Shown: positions 49,565 through 58,425, numbered from the stretch's first letter. The stretch: DNA of 64,000 nt from Gracilibacillus orientalis (GCF_900114645.1 NZ_FOTR01000004.1:1-64000); one strand, 5' to 3'. Numbers and translations: made by a program. Notes: a model not told the origin generated them from the letters alone.

Positions 49565-49861
49565 CGGATGTTATTAACTAAACCTAAATTAAATAATGAA
49601 GCTTGGATACCCATATTATACCTCTTAATCTAAATTTTAAACCGATTTAACAGGTTTTTAATTGAAATGAAATTAGCACGTAACCTTCGTAAAACAAATG
49701 GAAATGTATGTTACAAAATGAAATATATTTGCTTTGTACTCTATAATCAAGTTTGTAATAATAAACAACAACGGAGTGTTAAAGAAGGGGAACAAGTTAG
49801 TATAGCAGTCAATTATAAAGGGAAGTGCGGAGCGTGGAGTAACGCTCCATTTAGTGTTGTA
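49565..49861. other. AT-rich gap between YheC/D and DUF421 genes
   Basis: No convincing gene. A plus-strand frame from 49667 runs antisense into the DUF421 gene without an SD. A short GGAGCG...CGCTCC hairpin at about 49829-49850 may end the minus-strand DUF421 transcript, though its T-run is poor. Confidence 0.3.
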
Positions 49862-50551
49862 CTAATATGTATCGCATTGTTCAGTATAGACTTTTACATA
49901 ATAGTCTTTATCCCTAACTGTAGCAAACAGTACCTTTTCTATCCGATCATATCCTTGTGAGGTAAGTTCTTTTTTTAACCAATGTTCATCTTTATTAATG
50001 AATGTTAAGTTATTGTAATGAATTTGACCTTCCATAATTATTATCATAGGCAGTCCTTTATCATCTGTACTTAAACCTAAATGACTAGGTGTTAAGAATG
50101 CTTTATCTGGTTTTGGTAAAATACTAATTTTCCCATTAGGTTCAAGTATGGCGTAATCAACCTCGCTAATATCAAAGTAACCAGCATTACGAATCGCTGA
50201 CAACAGTTCCAACAATGTAAAATGGCTCTTTCTTAAGCTATCAATATTTATCTTTCCATTTTTGACCAGGTAAGTTGACTCACCAATAAGAAGTTTATCT
50301 AATTTATTCCAAAGACTTAATTTTGAAATAATCAAGTAAAGTATAATGATTGTGATTACTCCCACAACCCCCTGGGTTAAGCCTTCTATCTCTAAAGATC
50401 CGAAGAGTATATATGCTAAAAATAGTATAGCTCCAAAGTCATGTGGTGTTAGTTGTGCTAATGCGATTTTCCCTAATATTCGAATCGCTACTACATAAAT
50501 AATAAATATAATAATTATATGACCAATAAATAAAAACACAATAGATGACAC
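49862..50551 (-). CDS. DUF421 (YetF-like) membrane protein
   Basis: A 229-residue protein with three N-terminal helices (about 3-22, 38-55, 60-80). The DUF421/YetF cytoplasmic domain follows, with LTPHDFGAILFLA, LLSAIRNAGYFDISEVDYAILEPNGKISILP and PMIIIMEGQI. Function unknown; B. subtilis has several paralogues, some sporulation-linked (SpoVA-adjacent). GTG 50551 opens the frame, but its SD lies immediately adjacent. GTG 50539, 9-11 bases after AAAGGG, may be the true start. Confidence 0.85.
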   Translation of the reverse strand: MSSIVFLFIGHIIIIFIIYVVAIRILGKIALAQLTPHDFGAILFLAYILFGSLEIEGLTQGVVGVITIIILYLIISKLSLWNKLDKLLIGESTYLVKNGKINIDSLRKSHFTLLELLSAIRNAGYFDISEVDYAILEPNGKISILPKPDKAFLTPSHLGLSTDDKGLPMIIIMEGQIHYNNLTFINKDEHWLKKELTSQGYDRIEKVLFATVRDKDYYVKVYTEQCDTY

Positions 50552-50783
50552 CCTTTATTCTCAAAGTCCTACCATATTGCTTTAATAATAGTGTGTAATA
50601 AACCGTAATACTCATACGTTATATTTGATAAATCTAATGTAAGTAAAACGGATTAAAGTTTTCAAATGGGCGTTCGAGTATTATTAAATAACAAATTAGT
50701 ATTGAGAAATTAGCTTGATCTTTGTAACATAAGCTGTTTAATTGAATATTTTAGGTATGAATAACATTATAGGGAGTGATACT

Positions 50784-51167
50784 ATGTATCAACAGCCAGA
50801 ATCATACCATCAATATAATCCGCACAATCCACACCATCAGAATCATTATGGTCAGACGTCAGGACATCAACAAATGGATTCTAACCATCATAAAAAACAG
50901 ATGCATGAATTGTGTAATAATTACCATTTATATTTTATGCAATTTCAGACAATGGAAGGAGATACGTTTGAGGGAATAATTGAAGATATTGATGAAGACA
51001 GTGTAATAATACTCATTCCAAGTGGAGATTTGGAAAGAGTGGAGGAAACTGAGCGCCAATACGGTTTTGGATATGGGGGTTATCCTAGAAGATTTCGCCG
51101 TTTTAGACGCCACAGATTTCCGTTCCTCCTATTACGCAGTTTGTTTTTCCCTTATTATTATTATTAA
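50784..51167 (+). CDS. His/Tyr-rich small protein with an Sm-like core, function unknown
   Basis: A 127-residue protein in three parts. A disordered N-terminus (1-50) is very rich in His, Asn, Gln and Tyr. A compact middle (MHELCNNYHLYFMQFQTMEGDTFEGII ... SVIILIP) reads like a short SH3/Sm beta-barrel. A C-terminal Arg/Phe-rich stretch ends in FFPYYYY. The ATG at 50784 follows GGGAGTG. Such His-rich N-termini and Tyr tails recall spore coat or metal-binding proteins. No family is recognised with certainty. Confidence 0.7.
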   Translation: MYQQPESYHQYNPHNPHHQNHYGQTSGHQQMDSNHHKKQMHELCNNYHLYFMQFQTMEGDTFEGIIEDIDEDSVIILIPSGDLERVEETERQYGFGYGGYPRRFRRFRRHRFPFLLLRSLFFPYYYY

Positions 51168-51202
51168 TTTCTTGTTAATTATGAACCATTTAAAAAAAGT
51201 CG

Positions 51203-51236
51203 ATGCCTCTATCATGGTGATAAGAGGCATTCTTTT
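51203..51236 (+). terminator. terminator of the His-rich protein gene
   Basis: ATGCCTCTATCA/TGATAAGAGGCAT stem (one bulge), TGG loop, then TCTTTT. Confidence 0.78.
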
Positions 51237-51476
51237 ATGAAATGAGATGACTTATGTGGATTTCTTGAAATGACATAAATTTTTTAGGGTGTAGAGAGTT
51301 TGTTAGTAATTAAAATGGATGATGTATTAATAATATATGCGGAAGATTTTTATGTGAATGGGTGAATTCATGTGGAGTAAAGCACAATTTTAATTTTTAA
51401 ACAGATGATAAAGTCAAAATGATTAAAAGTAACCTTGATCGATAGCTAGCTATTGAAAGGTATCAGGAGATTGTTT
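51237..51476. other. non-coding gap upstream of iron-uptake operon
   Basis: AT-rich sequence without a supportable gene; only short frames with no SD. Confidence 0.3.
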
Positions 51477-51513
51477 CAACCCTTAATTGATATTTATTTT
51501 CAATTAGGGGTTG
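51477..51513 (+). terminator. inverted repeat overlapping the iron-uptake promoter
   Basis: CAACCCTTAATTG and CAATTAGGGGTTG form a 13-bp stem with one G-U pair. It ends inside the -35 box of the next promoter and lacks a good T-run, so it may be a weak terminator or an operator. Confidence 0.45.
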
Positions 51514-51539
51514 TCTTAATGTAACAGATAATATATACT
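51511..51539 (+). promoter_or_regulatory. sigma-A promoter of the siderophore operon
   Basis: TTGTCT, 17-base spacer, TATACT, directly upstream of a Fur box. Confidence 0.65.
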
Positions 51540-51546
51540 ACTTAAA

Positions 51547-51561
51547 TGATAATGATTATCA
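51547..51561. promoter_or_regulatory. Fur box
   Basis: TGATAATGATTATCA is an exact match to the 7-1-7 Bacillus Fur consensus TGATAATNATTATCA. It is placed 7 bases after the -10, so iron-loaded Fur would cover the start site. Confidence 0.93.
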
Positions 51562-51588
51562 ATATTAATAAAGGAGGAGGCGTACGAA

Positions 51589-52596
51589 ATGAAGTATAAA
51601 CAATCAAAGTCCATGTTTTTTATAGGGATTACGTTTTTATTCACTTTTTCATTACTAATAGGCTGTGGGCAATCTGATGAACAAACATCTCTAGAAGAAA
51701 CAGATGGAGAAAAAACAAGCGGGGGGCAGGAAACAGAGAGTCAGGAATTAATTGATGTATCTCATGCGATGGGAACAACTACGATCGAAGAAAAGCCTGA
51801 ACGAATCGTGACTTTATATCAAGGAGCAACAGATGCTGCAGTAGCATTCGGTATAAAGCCTGTTGGGATTGTAGAATCATGGCGTGAACAGCCAATATAT
51901 GAATATTTAAGAGATGATTTAACAGATGTACCGATAGTAGGACAAGAGACACAGCCGAATATGGAAGAAATTCATAAATTGGATCCAGATCTTATTATTG
52001 CATCTCAATTACGACACGAAGAAATTTATGATCAACTATCAGCTATAGCACCTACTGTTATGCATGAAACCGTTTTTGAATTTAAAGAGACGGTTGAATT
52101 GATGGGTGAAGCTATGATGGAAGAAGATAAAGCTGCCGAACTTTTGAATGAATGGGATAGCAGAGTGGCAAATTTACAGGATAAATTAGAATCTACATAT
52201 AGCGATGAATGGCCATTCCATGTTTCAGTTTTAAATTTTCGAGCAGATCATGCCCGCATTTATGTAACTGGATTTGCAGGGTCAATTTTAGATGAACTAG
52301 GATTTGAAGGACCAAAAGAAATTACAGATGACTCTCAAGCGGTGTTGAAACTAACAGATAAAGAAAGCATTACAGAAATGAATGCAGATGTTTTCTATTT
52401 ATTTATGAATGATGAAAAAGCAGCACAAAAAACGTATCAAGAGTGGACAGAGCATCCATTGTGGGATGAACTAGATGCTGTAAAAGCTGATCAAGTTCAC
52501 CGTGTGGACGAAGTCATTTGGAATATGGGTGGAGGTATTACTGCTGCTAATTTAATGTTAGATGACATATCTGATCGATTAGAGATACAAGAGTAA
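51589..52596 (+). CDS. iron-siderophore ABC transporter substrate-binding lipoprotein (YfiY-like)
   Basis: A 335-residue FecB/FhuD-type lipoprotein. The N-terminal signal ends in a lipobox LLIGC with the acylated cysteine at 26. The two periplasmic-binding lobes include PERIVTLYQGATDAAVAFGIKPVG and the helical linker. The sequence resembles the YfiY/YusV-system binding proteins for schizokinen/arthrobactin-type citrate-hydroxamates; the ligand is inferred only. SD AAAGGAGGAGG. Fur-controlled by the upstream box. Confidence 0.88.
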   Translation: MKYKQSKSMFFIGITFLFTFSLLIGCGQSDEQTSLEETDGEKTSGGQETESQELIDVSHAMGTTTIEEKPERIVTLYQGATDAAVAFGIKPVGIVESWREQPIYEYLRDDLTDVPIVGQETQPNMEEIHKLDPDLIIASQLRHEEIYDQLSAIAPTVMHETVFEFKETVELMGEAMMEEDKAAELLNEWDSRVANLQDKLESTYSDEWPFHVSVLNFRADHARIYVTGFAGSILDELGFEGPKEITDDSQAVLKLTDKESITEMNADVFYLFMNDEKAAQKTYQEWTEHPLWDELDAVKADQVHRVDEVIWNMGGGITAANLMLDDISDRLEIQE

Positions 52597-52808
52597 GGGA
52601 AGGAGCTATTTTAATAAATTCAGCTTTAGCATGATGCTGGTTCCTACTTAGGTTTTGCTCAAGAACAAGTGAATTCATAGTTAAGGAATTTGAGCAATAG
52701 TACCAGTGTGGAGTAGGGAAACCTATTTGTTTGCAAAGGGCTAGACTATTAAGATAGCTTCTTTTTCTACTTGTTGTAAGTTATCAGAACATTAAAGGAG
52801 TTACCTGT

Positions 52809-53816
52809 ATGCAAATAATCCCGAAAAAAGAAAAACAAAAATGGATAGTATTTATCGTCAGTATTTTAATTTTTATTGTAGCATTTATTTTAAGTATTTC
52901 ACTTGGCCAGAGGCAGATTGCTTTTTCTACTACACTCGATGCTATTTTTTATTATGATGAAACTGTAACAGAGCATATTATTGTGGTGACATCACGTTTA
53001 ACACGAGCAGTGATAGCAACTGTCATCGGAACTAGCCTAGCAATTGCAGGAGCAATGATGCAGGCACTTACACGTAATCCACTAGCTGCTCCAGATATAT
53101 TTGGTATTAACGCTGGAGCTATTTTTTTTATTGTATTGGCTATCACGCTCTTTTCGGTGGATTCCTTAGTTCACTACATGTGGATAGCGTTTATTGGTGC
53201 AGCTATTGCAGCATTATGTGTGTATTTTTTAGGAACGGTAGGAACTGGAGGATTGTCTCCCATTAGAGTAGTACTCTCTGGTGCAGCTGTTTCCGCGTTA
53301 TTTGTTTCGTTTACACAAGCATTGCTTGTTGTTGATGAACAAAGAATTCAAAGTATTTTATTTTGGTTAGCTGGTTCAGTTGCGGGTAGAAGTATGGATA
53401 TGCTTTTACCTATTTTACCTTTCATACTTGGTGGTGGTTTGTTATCACTTTTGTTAGGCGGCTCGATCAATGTATTTTTGTCTGGTGAAGATGTGGCAAC
53501 AGGACTAGGTCAAAAAATCGCTTTATTAAAGATATTAATTGGTGTTGTGGTCGTGTTGTTAGCAGGTGGATCTGTTGCTATTGGAGGTTCGATTGGATTT
53601 ATAGGATTAATTGTTCCACATATCGTACGGGGATTAGTAGGTCCTGATTATCGCTGGATCATTCCGGTTAGTGCATTTATAGGTGCAGGGTTATTATTGT
53701 TGGCAGATGTTGTGGCTCGTTTTTTGATTATGCCTCAAGAGGTTCCTGTAGGTGTGATGACAGCTTTGATTGGTACGCCTTTCTTTATTTATATTGCACG
53801 CAGGGGGCTTTCCTGA
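52809..53816 (+). CDS. FecCD-family siderophore permease (YfiZ-like)
   Basis: A 335-residue permease of the BtuC/FecCD type with about ten helices. RLTRAVIATVIGTSLAIAGAMMQALTRNPLAAPDIFGINAGA is the signature, and GSIGFIGLIVPHIVRGLVGPDYRW the coupling region to the ATPase. SD AAAGGAG. The gap of 212 bases to the binding-protein gene is larger than to the next permease, but no terminator is evident. Confidence 0.92.
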   Translation: MQIIPKKEKQKWIVFIVSILIFIVAFILSISLGQRQIAFSTTLDAIFYYDETVTEHIIVVTSRLTRAVIATVIGTSLAIAGAMMQALTRNPLAAPDIFGINAGAIFFIVLAITLFSVDSLVHYMWIAFIGAAIAALCVYFLGTVGTGGLSPIRVVLSGAAVSALFVSFTQALLVVDEQRIQSILFWLAGSVAGRSMDMLLPILPFILGGGLLSLLLGGSINVFLSGEDVATGLGQKIALLKILIGVVVVLLAGGSVAIGGSIGFIGLIVPHIVRGLVGPDYRWIIPVSAFIGAGLLLLADVVARFLIMPQEVPVGVMTALIGTPFFIYIARRGLS

Positions 53817-53817
53817 T

Positions 53818-54828
53818 ATGAAACAGATCATTGATTCATTTTATCAAAAGAAGATATGGGTATATGTCTTATTATGTTTTTTATTGCTTATTGTCACGAT
53901 CATGAGTCTGTCGATAGGCAGTTCTTACATACCAATTTTAGAACTGTTGAAACATCTTGTAGGTTTATCTGATGGACAACATGAATTCACCATTAATGTG
54001 CTTAGACTTCCAAGACTATTACTAGCGTTCTTTGTTGGCGCATCGTTAAGTGTCTCTGGATTGATCTTACAATCGATAATTCGTAATCCTTTAGCATCTC
54101 CAGACATTATTGGGATCACAGCTGGCGGTTCTGTTGGAGCCATGCTTTTTATTGTTTATATAATGGGTAGTATTTCGATTCATTGGTTGCCTTTAGCAGC
54201 GATACTTGGTGCTACGTGTGTTGCTATTATTGTTTATGGACTGGCATGGAGCAATGGGGTGACACCTCTCCGTCTCGTATTAATTGGAATTGGAGTATCT
54301 GCGGCAATGAATGCAGTTATCACATTATTAATTGTGGTTAGCGAAACAAGTGTTACAACCAAGGCATATTTATGGTTAACGGGTAGTTTGTATGGGGCAA
54401 CGGTACAAGATGTATATGGATTACTCCCATGGGTATTATGCTTTATACCGCTTACTTTTTTATTAGCAAAAACTATTAGTGTGCTAGAGTTAGGTGATTC
54501 GCTGGCTACAAGTTTGGGAGTCAATGTCCAGGTGTTTCGATTCACCTTATTGTTTGTGAGTGTTGCTTTGGCTGGTTCAGCAGTTGCCTTTGCGGGAGGA
54601 ATCGGTTTTATAGGTCTCATTGCACCACACATTGCGAAGAAACTCGTTGGTTATACCTTACATTCTCTTGTCCCGATAGCAGCATTAGTCGGAGGTCTGA
54701 TGGTGATGATCGCGGATTTGATTGCCCGAACTGCTTTTTTACCGTTAGATTTACCTGCTGGTGTGTTTACTGCAGGGGTGGGGGCTCCTTTTTTTATCTA
54801 TTTACTTTACAAAAATCGACATATCTAA
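53818..54828 (+). CDS. FecCD-family siderophore permease (YfhA-like)
   Basis: Second half of the heterodimeric permease, 336 residues. RLPRLLLAFFVGASLSVSGLILQSIIRNPLASPDIIGITAG and GGIGFIGLIAPHIAKKLVG are conserved. The ATG at 53818 is one base after the stop of the first permease; the longer frame from 53770 overlaps it. No ATPase gene follows, so a shared ATPase (YusV-type) elsewhere is expected. Confidence 0.92.
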   Translation: MKQIIDSFYQKKIWVYVLLCFLLLIVTIMSLSIGSSYIPILELLKHLVGLSDGQHEFTINVLRLPRLLLAFFVGASLSVSGLILQSIIRNPLASPDIIGITAGGSVGAMLFIVYIMGSISIHWLPLAAILGATCVAIIVYGLAWSNGVTPLRLVLIGIGVSAAMNAVITLLIVVSETSVTTKAYLWLTGSLYGATVQDVYGLLPWVLCFIPLTFLLAKTISVLELGDSLATSLGVNVQVFRFTLLFVSVALAGSAVAFAGGIGFIGLIAPHIAKKLVGYTLHSLVPIAALVGGLMVMIADLIARTAFLPLDLPAGVFTAGVGAPFFIYLLYKNRHI

Positions 54829-54865
54829 AGGTCAGCAAAAATATTTTAAAAAAGTGGTGTCTGTT

Positions 54866-55579
54866 ATGGAAAAACTCATGAATGATTTACAAAACTTTAA
54901 AATAGAGTACCATGTGATGAATGGTGTACCGGTTAAGAACTTATTACAAGAAACCACCTGCCGACAGTTTTTGCAAAAACAAATGAAGAATTGGCATGCC
55001 CCACATATCGTAGTTGCTGCATCCATGTTCGCCAAACGATATGCATACATGGCTGTATCTTCTACTTTATTTAGTCTTGTGCAGCATCAGACAGTCTGTT
55101 GTTTAACTGTCGATAAGCTATTATATGGAGAAAATCACATGTTACAAATTCCGTTAGATGAAATTAATTTATTACAGATTAAAGATGAAAATAGGGAGAA
55201 GCAATACGAAACGTTATTTAGCAGGCTGTTTGCAGAGCAAATCACACCATTATTTGAAGTGATGCAAAAAGTATCAAAGATAAAATCCTCTGTGCTATGG
55301 GAGAATATTGCTGTGCGGATTAATTCTATATATCAAAAATTATTAGCACAAGATTTGACGGACAAGCAGAAAAAGCAAGTATACCAAGATTTTATCTATT
55401 TAAAAAATGCAAACGGCGCTATTTTTGGCTTGAGAGAAAATCCGATTCGAGATTATCTAAAAATTGACCAGGAGTTAGAAAAACGTCCTTGTCGTGTTAC
55501 TTGCTGCTTATTTCATAGATTGGAAAAAAAGAATGAAGATCTAACCTATTGTAAAGTTTGTCCTTTACCGAAAAAGTAA
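54866..55579 (+). CDS. FhuF-like ferric-siderophore reductase
   Basis: A 237-residue protein with the FhuF/IucA-IucC C-terminal-like fold. A Cys cluster (RVTCCLFHRLEKK ... YCKVCPL) ends it and should hold a 2Fe-2S cluster of the unusual CC-x(n)-C-x2-C kind. It would reduce ferric siderophore in the cytoplasm to release iron. The start is set at ATG 54866, 37 bases after the permease stop. The SD is weak, so an upstream non-ATG start is possible. Last gene of the iron operon. Confidence 0.8.
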   Translation: MEKLMNDLQNFKIEYHVMNGVPVKNLLQETTCRQFLQKQMKNWHAPHIVVAASMFAKRYAYMAVSSTLFSLVQHQTVCCLTVDKLLYGENHMLQIPLDEINLLQIKDENREKQYETLFSRLFAEQITPLFEVMQKVSKIKSSVLWENIAVRINSIYQKLLAQDLTDKQKKQVYQDFIYLKNANGAIFGLRENPIRDYLKIDQELEKRPCRVTCCLFHRLEKKNEDLTYCKVCPLPKK

Positions 55580-55716
55580 CAGATAGTTCACATGAAACTG
55601 ATCTTTCGTTTGTTACTGTTCTCGGCATCCTTGTTCCTTATATAGACCTCATGCTTTTCGTGCATGTGGCCTATAACGTTATTCTTCTACTGATTAGTAT
55701 TTTGACAAGGCCTTTA

Positions 55717-56871
55717 TTATTGAACTTTTACATTCCGACCTAAGGTCATCAAAAAGATAATAAAAAATAATAAGCTAATCAAATAGAAAAAGCTGACGGA
55801 TGGCGCGAGTTGGATGAACATTCCGCCAACAGATGGCCCAATCAGGCTTCCAAGGCTGAAAAACACTCCACACAACAGATTGCCAGTTGGTAACAATTCC
55901 TTTGGCGTCAAGTCGGTCATGTAAGTGATTCCCAAAGAAAACATCGATCCGACAAACATACCGACTAGAAATAAGCAGACAAATAATCCGTAGAAAGACT
56001 GCTCTAGGAATCCCGCTGCAGAAAAACAGATAAACCCTAACAGTAGTACAACCGTTAATATCTTTTTGCGTCCAATCTTGTCACTTAACATGCCCAATGG
56101 TAGCTGAAAGACGATAGCCCCGATTGCAAATGCAAATAGTAGCGCTGAAACATTTTCTACCTCGATACCAATTCGAAGCGCATAGACAGGAAAGTTCCCA
56201 TTGAGTGACGTTTCTAAAAATCCATAGGCAAACGGTGGTAAGAAAGCAATCCATGCATATTTCCATGCAAGTGCAAAGCGTTTGAACGTATTTTTGAACG
56301 AGCTCATCTGCATATCCTGTTCTGGCAATTCATTTCTCAGTGAAAATAAAAATAGCCAACCAATAAGACTTAATCCCGATGCGAGAATGAATGGCAAGCT
56401 TTCATTAATGTTAACGAGTGGCACCATTAATGGCCCAATGGCAAAACCAATTCCGAAAAATAATCCATAAACTGCAATATTTTTTCCTCTTTTATGTTCT
56501 GGAGAGAATGCAGTAATCCAAGTTTGGGCACCAAAATTCAGTGCATGATCACCGATTCCGATCAACAAGCGTAATAAAAACCAGAACCAAAAAGTTTGCC
56601 ATAATGGAAACAATGCCAGAGATACCAATACTAGCAGTCCACCTGTTATAATAAGCGGTTTGTATCCGAATTTTCTTAACGGTTGTTCCATAAAAGGAGA
56701 AGCTAACAGGATACCGATGTATAATCCAGTTGCATTTAACCCGTTTAAAAAAGAAGAGATACCATCGCTTTCAAAAATGACTGCTATCAATGGTAACAGC
56801 ATCCCTTGGCTAAAACCAGAAACTGCGACAATACTAACTAAAATCCAAAAACGAAATCGATTCTTTTTCAT
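55717..56871 (-). CDS. major facilitator superfamily transporter
   Basis: A 384-residue protein with 12 predicted helices. The loop 2-3 motif is degenerate (SPFMEQPLRKFGYKP), while GMLSDKIGRKKIL is a good MFS A-motif in the second half. The motif GIGDHALNFGAQTWI in TM4-5 suggests a drug or multidrug exporter, but the substrate is unknown. Convergent with the iron operon; a weak hairpin at about 55639-55674 lies between. Confidence 0.85.
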   Translation of the reverse strand: MKKNRFRFWILVSIVAVSGFSQGMLLPLIAVIFESDGISSFLNGLNATGLYIGILLASPFMEQPLRKFGYKPLIITGGLLVLVSLALFPLWQTFWFWFLLRLLIGIGDHALNFGAQTWITAFSPEHKRGKNIAVYGLFFGIGFAIGPLMVPLVNINESLPFILASGLSLIGWLFLFSLRNELPEQDMQMSSFKNTFKRFALAWKYAWIAFLPPFAYGFLETSLNGNFPVYALRIGIEVENVSALLFAFAIGAIVFQLPLGMLSDKIGRKKILTVVLLLGFICFSAAGFLEQSFYGLFVCLFLVGMFVGSMFSLGITYMTDLTPKELLPTGNLLCGVFFSLGSLIGPSVGGMFIQLAPSVSFFYLISLLFFIIFLMTLGRNVKVQ

Positions 56872-57134
56872 TATTATCCCTTCACTTTCTATGCATACCG
56901 ATAAATATCATACACTAAACAAACAACTAAAAAAAACGATTTGTTTCATTGGCATATAGTGAATATCATTTTATCTGACATTTTTTGTGATAAATGGATT
57001 GCTTTATCTACCATATCGAACATTTTTCCAATAGTGATATTATATACATGTTTCAAGATTCAGAACTGGAATTGAATTAACAGTTGTTGTATCATGTACA
57101 TGTGTAATATACAGGAAAGTAAAGAGGCGATAGA
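56872..57134. other. divergent promoter region between MFS and patatin genes
   Basis: AT-rich spacer between two divergent genes. It includes a TGTACATGTGTAATATACA near-palindrome at about 57096-57114, a possible operator. No firm promoter call. Confidence 0.3.
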
Positions 57135-57986
57135 ATGGAAGACACTGGATTAGTTTTAGAAGGCGGAGGAAGTAGAGGCGTTTATACTGGAGGAGTACTG
57201 CAGTTTTTAATGGAGCAGGAGATTTACATACCTTATGTGATTGGTGTTTCAGCAGGAGCTTGTAATGGCTCATCCTACATTTCTCGTCAAATCGAACGTA
57301 ATAGAACAGTTAATATAGATTATGTCAGCCACCCTGAATATCTTTCATTTCGGAATTGGCTTACCAAGCGAGAATTGTTCGGAATGGATTTTCTGTTTGA
57401 TAGGTTACCAAATGAATTGGTGCCATTTGATTACGAAACGTTTAATGAAGCAACGGAAGAGTTTGTTGTTGGTGTAACAGATTGCAAAACCGGAAACCCA
57501 TTGTTTTATCACAAATCAGATTATGCGAATGATATGCTTACACTGCTTCGTGCATCAAGTTCTCTGCCGATGGTAGCCCCTGTTGTGCAGTATGATAATC
57601 TAGATTTAATGGATGGCGGTATTTCGGCACCGATTCCAATCAAACAATCAATGAAAGATGGTAACAGAAAAAATGTAGTGATCTTAACGAGAAACAGAGG
57701 GTATTATAAAAAACCGCAATCAGTCAATTGGTACATACGAAGAAAGTACCGAGATTATCCAGGCTTACTTCAATCCTTGGAAAAAAGACATATTGAGTAT
57801 AATGAAACAATCAATTATTTGTTTGAAGAAGAGAAAAAAGGAAATGTTTTCATCATTTCCCCGACAGAAAAATTAACTGTCGGGCGAATCGAAAAGAATA
57901 AGAAAAAATTATTGGATTTGTATCAAAAAGGATATGCAGATGTAAAAAAAATTGGAGAAGAATTAAAGGAATTTTTAGCATCCTAA
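57135..57986 (+). CDS. patatin-like phospholipase
   Basis: A 283-residue cytoplasmic lipid acyl hydrolase. Oxyanion motif GGGSRG is at 10-15, nucleophile S39 in GVSAG, and catalytic D160 in MDGG. It resembles YjjU/RssA-type bacterial patatins; lipid substrate unknown. SD AGAGGCG. Monocistronic. Confidence 0.88.
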   Translation: MEDTGLVLEGGGSRGVYTGGVLQFLMEQEIYIPYVIGVSAGACNGSSYISRQIERNRTVNIDYVSHPEYLSFRNWLTKRELFGMDFLFDRLPNELVPFDYETFNEATEEFVVGVTDCKTGNPLFYHKSDYANDMLTLLRASSSLPMVAPVVQYDNLDLMDGGISAPIPIKQSMKDGNRKNVVILTRNRGYYKKPQSVNWYIRRKYRDYPGLLQSLEKRHIEYNETINYLFEEEKKGNVFIISPTEKLTVGRIEKNKKKLLDLYQKGYADVKKIGEELKEFLAS

Positions 57987-58005
57987 TATTTTCCGTTGAT
58001 TAATC

Positions 58006-58034
58006 TTGATTCTTCATTAAAATGTATTTATAAT
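58006..58034 (+). promoter_or_regulatory. sigma-A promoter of the ABC-F leader
   Basis: TTGATT, 17-base spacer, perfect TATAAT; about 400 bases before the ABC-F gene. Confidence 0.65.
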
Positions 58035-58075
58035 AATCACATAATATATTGAACGTTTAGGAGGATTATTAAAAA

Positions 58076-58120
58076 ATGACACATTCAGTGAGACTACGTT
58101 TCCCAGCTTTGAATCAGTAA
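58076..58120 (+). CDS. VmlR-type regulatory leader peptide
   Basis: A 14-codon ORF, MTHSVRLRFPALNQ, preceded by a strong TAGGAGGA SD. Sequence and position closely resemble, from memory, the upstream peptide of B. subtilis vmlR. There, ribosome stalling by lincosamide or streptogramin A lets RNA polymerase pass a terminator. It is the sensor of the attenuator; the peptide has no other known role. Confidence 0.85.
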   Translation: MTHSVRLRFPALNQ

Positions 58121-58130
58121 TTAAATACGG

Positions 58131-58190
58131 TCAAAGACTCTGTTTGTTAACACAGAGGTAATTGGAATTAGTCTGCCCTTTTTTAATAAT
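58131..58190 (+). terminator. first attenuator hairpin region
   Basis: CTCTGT/ACAGAG forms a short stem, AAGAC and GTCT can pair around it, and six T follow at 58179-58184. The stem is weak alone, so alternative pairings with the leader ORF are likely. Confidence 0.5.
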
Positions 58191-58201
58191 CTTCATTTTA
58201 T

Positions 58202-58276
58202 TAGTCAACTATACGTAAATCACTATTATTATGTATAGTTGACTATGATAAAAGGCAGCATGTTCTGCCTTTTTTT
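58202..58276 (+). terminator. second attenuator: 13-bp hairpin plus intrinsic terminator
   Basis: TAGTCAACTATAC (58202-58214) and GTATAGTTGACTA (58233-58245) form a perfect stem. It is followed at once by AAAGGCAG/CTGCCTTT and a T-run (58251-58276), a strong terminator ahead of the ABC-F gene. Confidence 0.85.
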
Positions 58277-58325
58277 GTTTACCAATTTTAAGAGTCTTTT
58301 TAACAACGATGTGGAGGGAAAATCT

Positions 58326-58349
58326 ATGCAATTTTTATTATTCTTTTAA
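58326..58349 (+). CDS. candidate second leader peptide
   Basis: GTGGAGGG is a strong SD placed seven bases before ATG CAA..., encoding only MQFLLFF. Its stop codon overlaps the first base of the next hairpin. The layout is that of an antibiotic-responsive translational attenuator peptide. Coding status is inferred. Confidence 0.5.
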   Translation: MQFLLFF

Positions 58350-58395
58350 TACGAGCTTGATTTATAAGCTCGTATCGATCCTAGCTATCGATACG
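58349..58395 (+). promoter_or_regulatory. two mutually exclusive hairpins before the ABC-F gene
   Basis: Hairpin A is ATACGAGCTT/AAGCTCGTAT (58349-58358 with 58366-58375). Hairpin B is CGTATCGAT/ATCGATACG (58371-58379 with 58387-58395). Both need 58371-58375, so only one can form. A ribosome parked on the short upstream peptide would block A and favour B. Confidence 0.65.
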
Positions 58396-58425
58396 AAATG
58401 AACAATATTTCGGGAGGTAGCAATA

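Noticed and set aside
49667-49960. 97-codon plus-strand frame
   Set aside because: No SD and its second half is antisense to the DUF421 gene.
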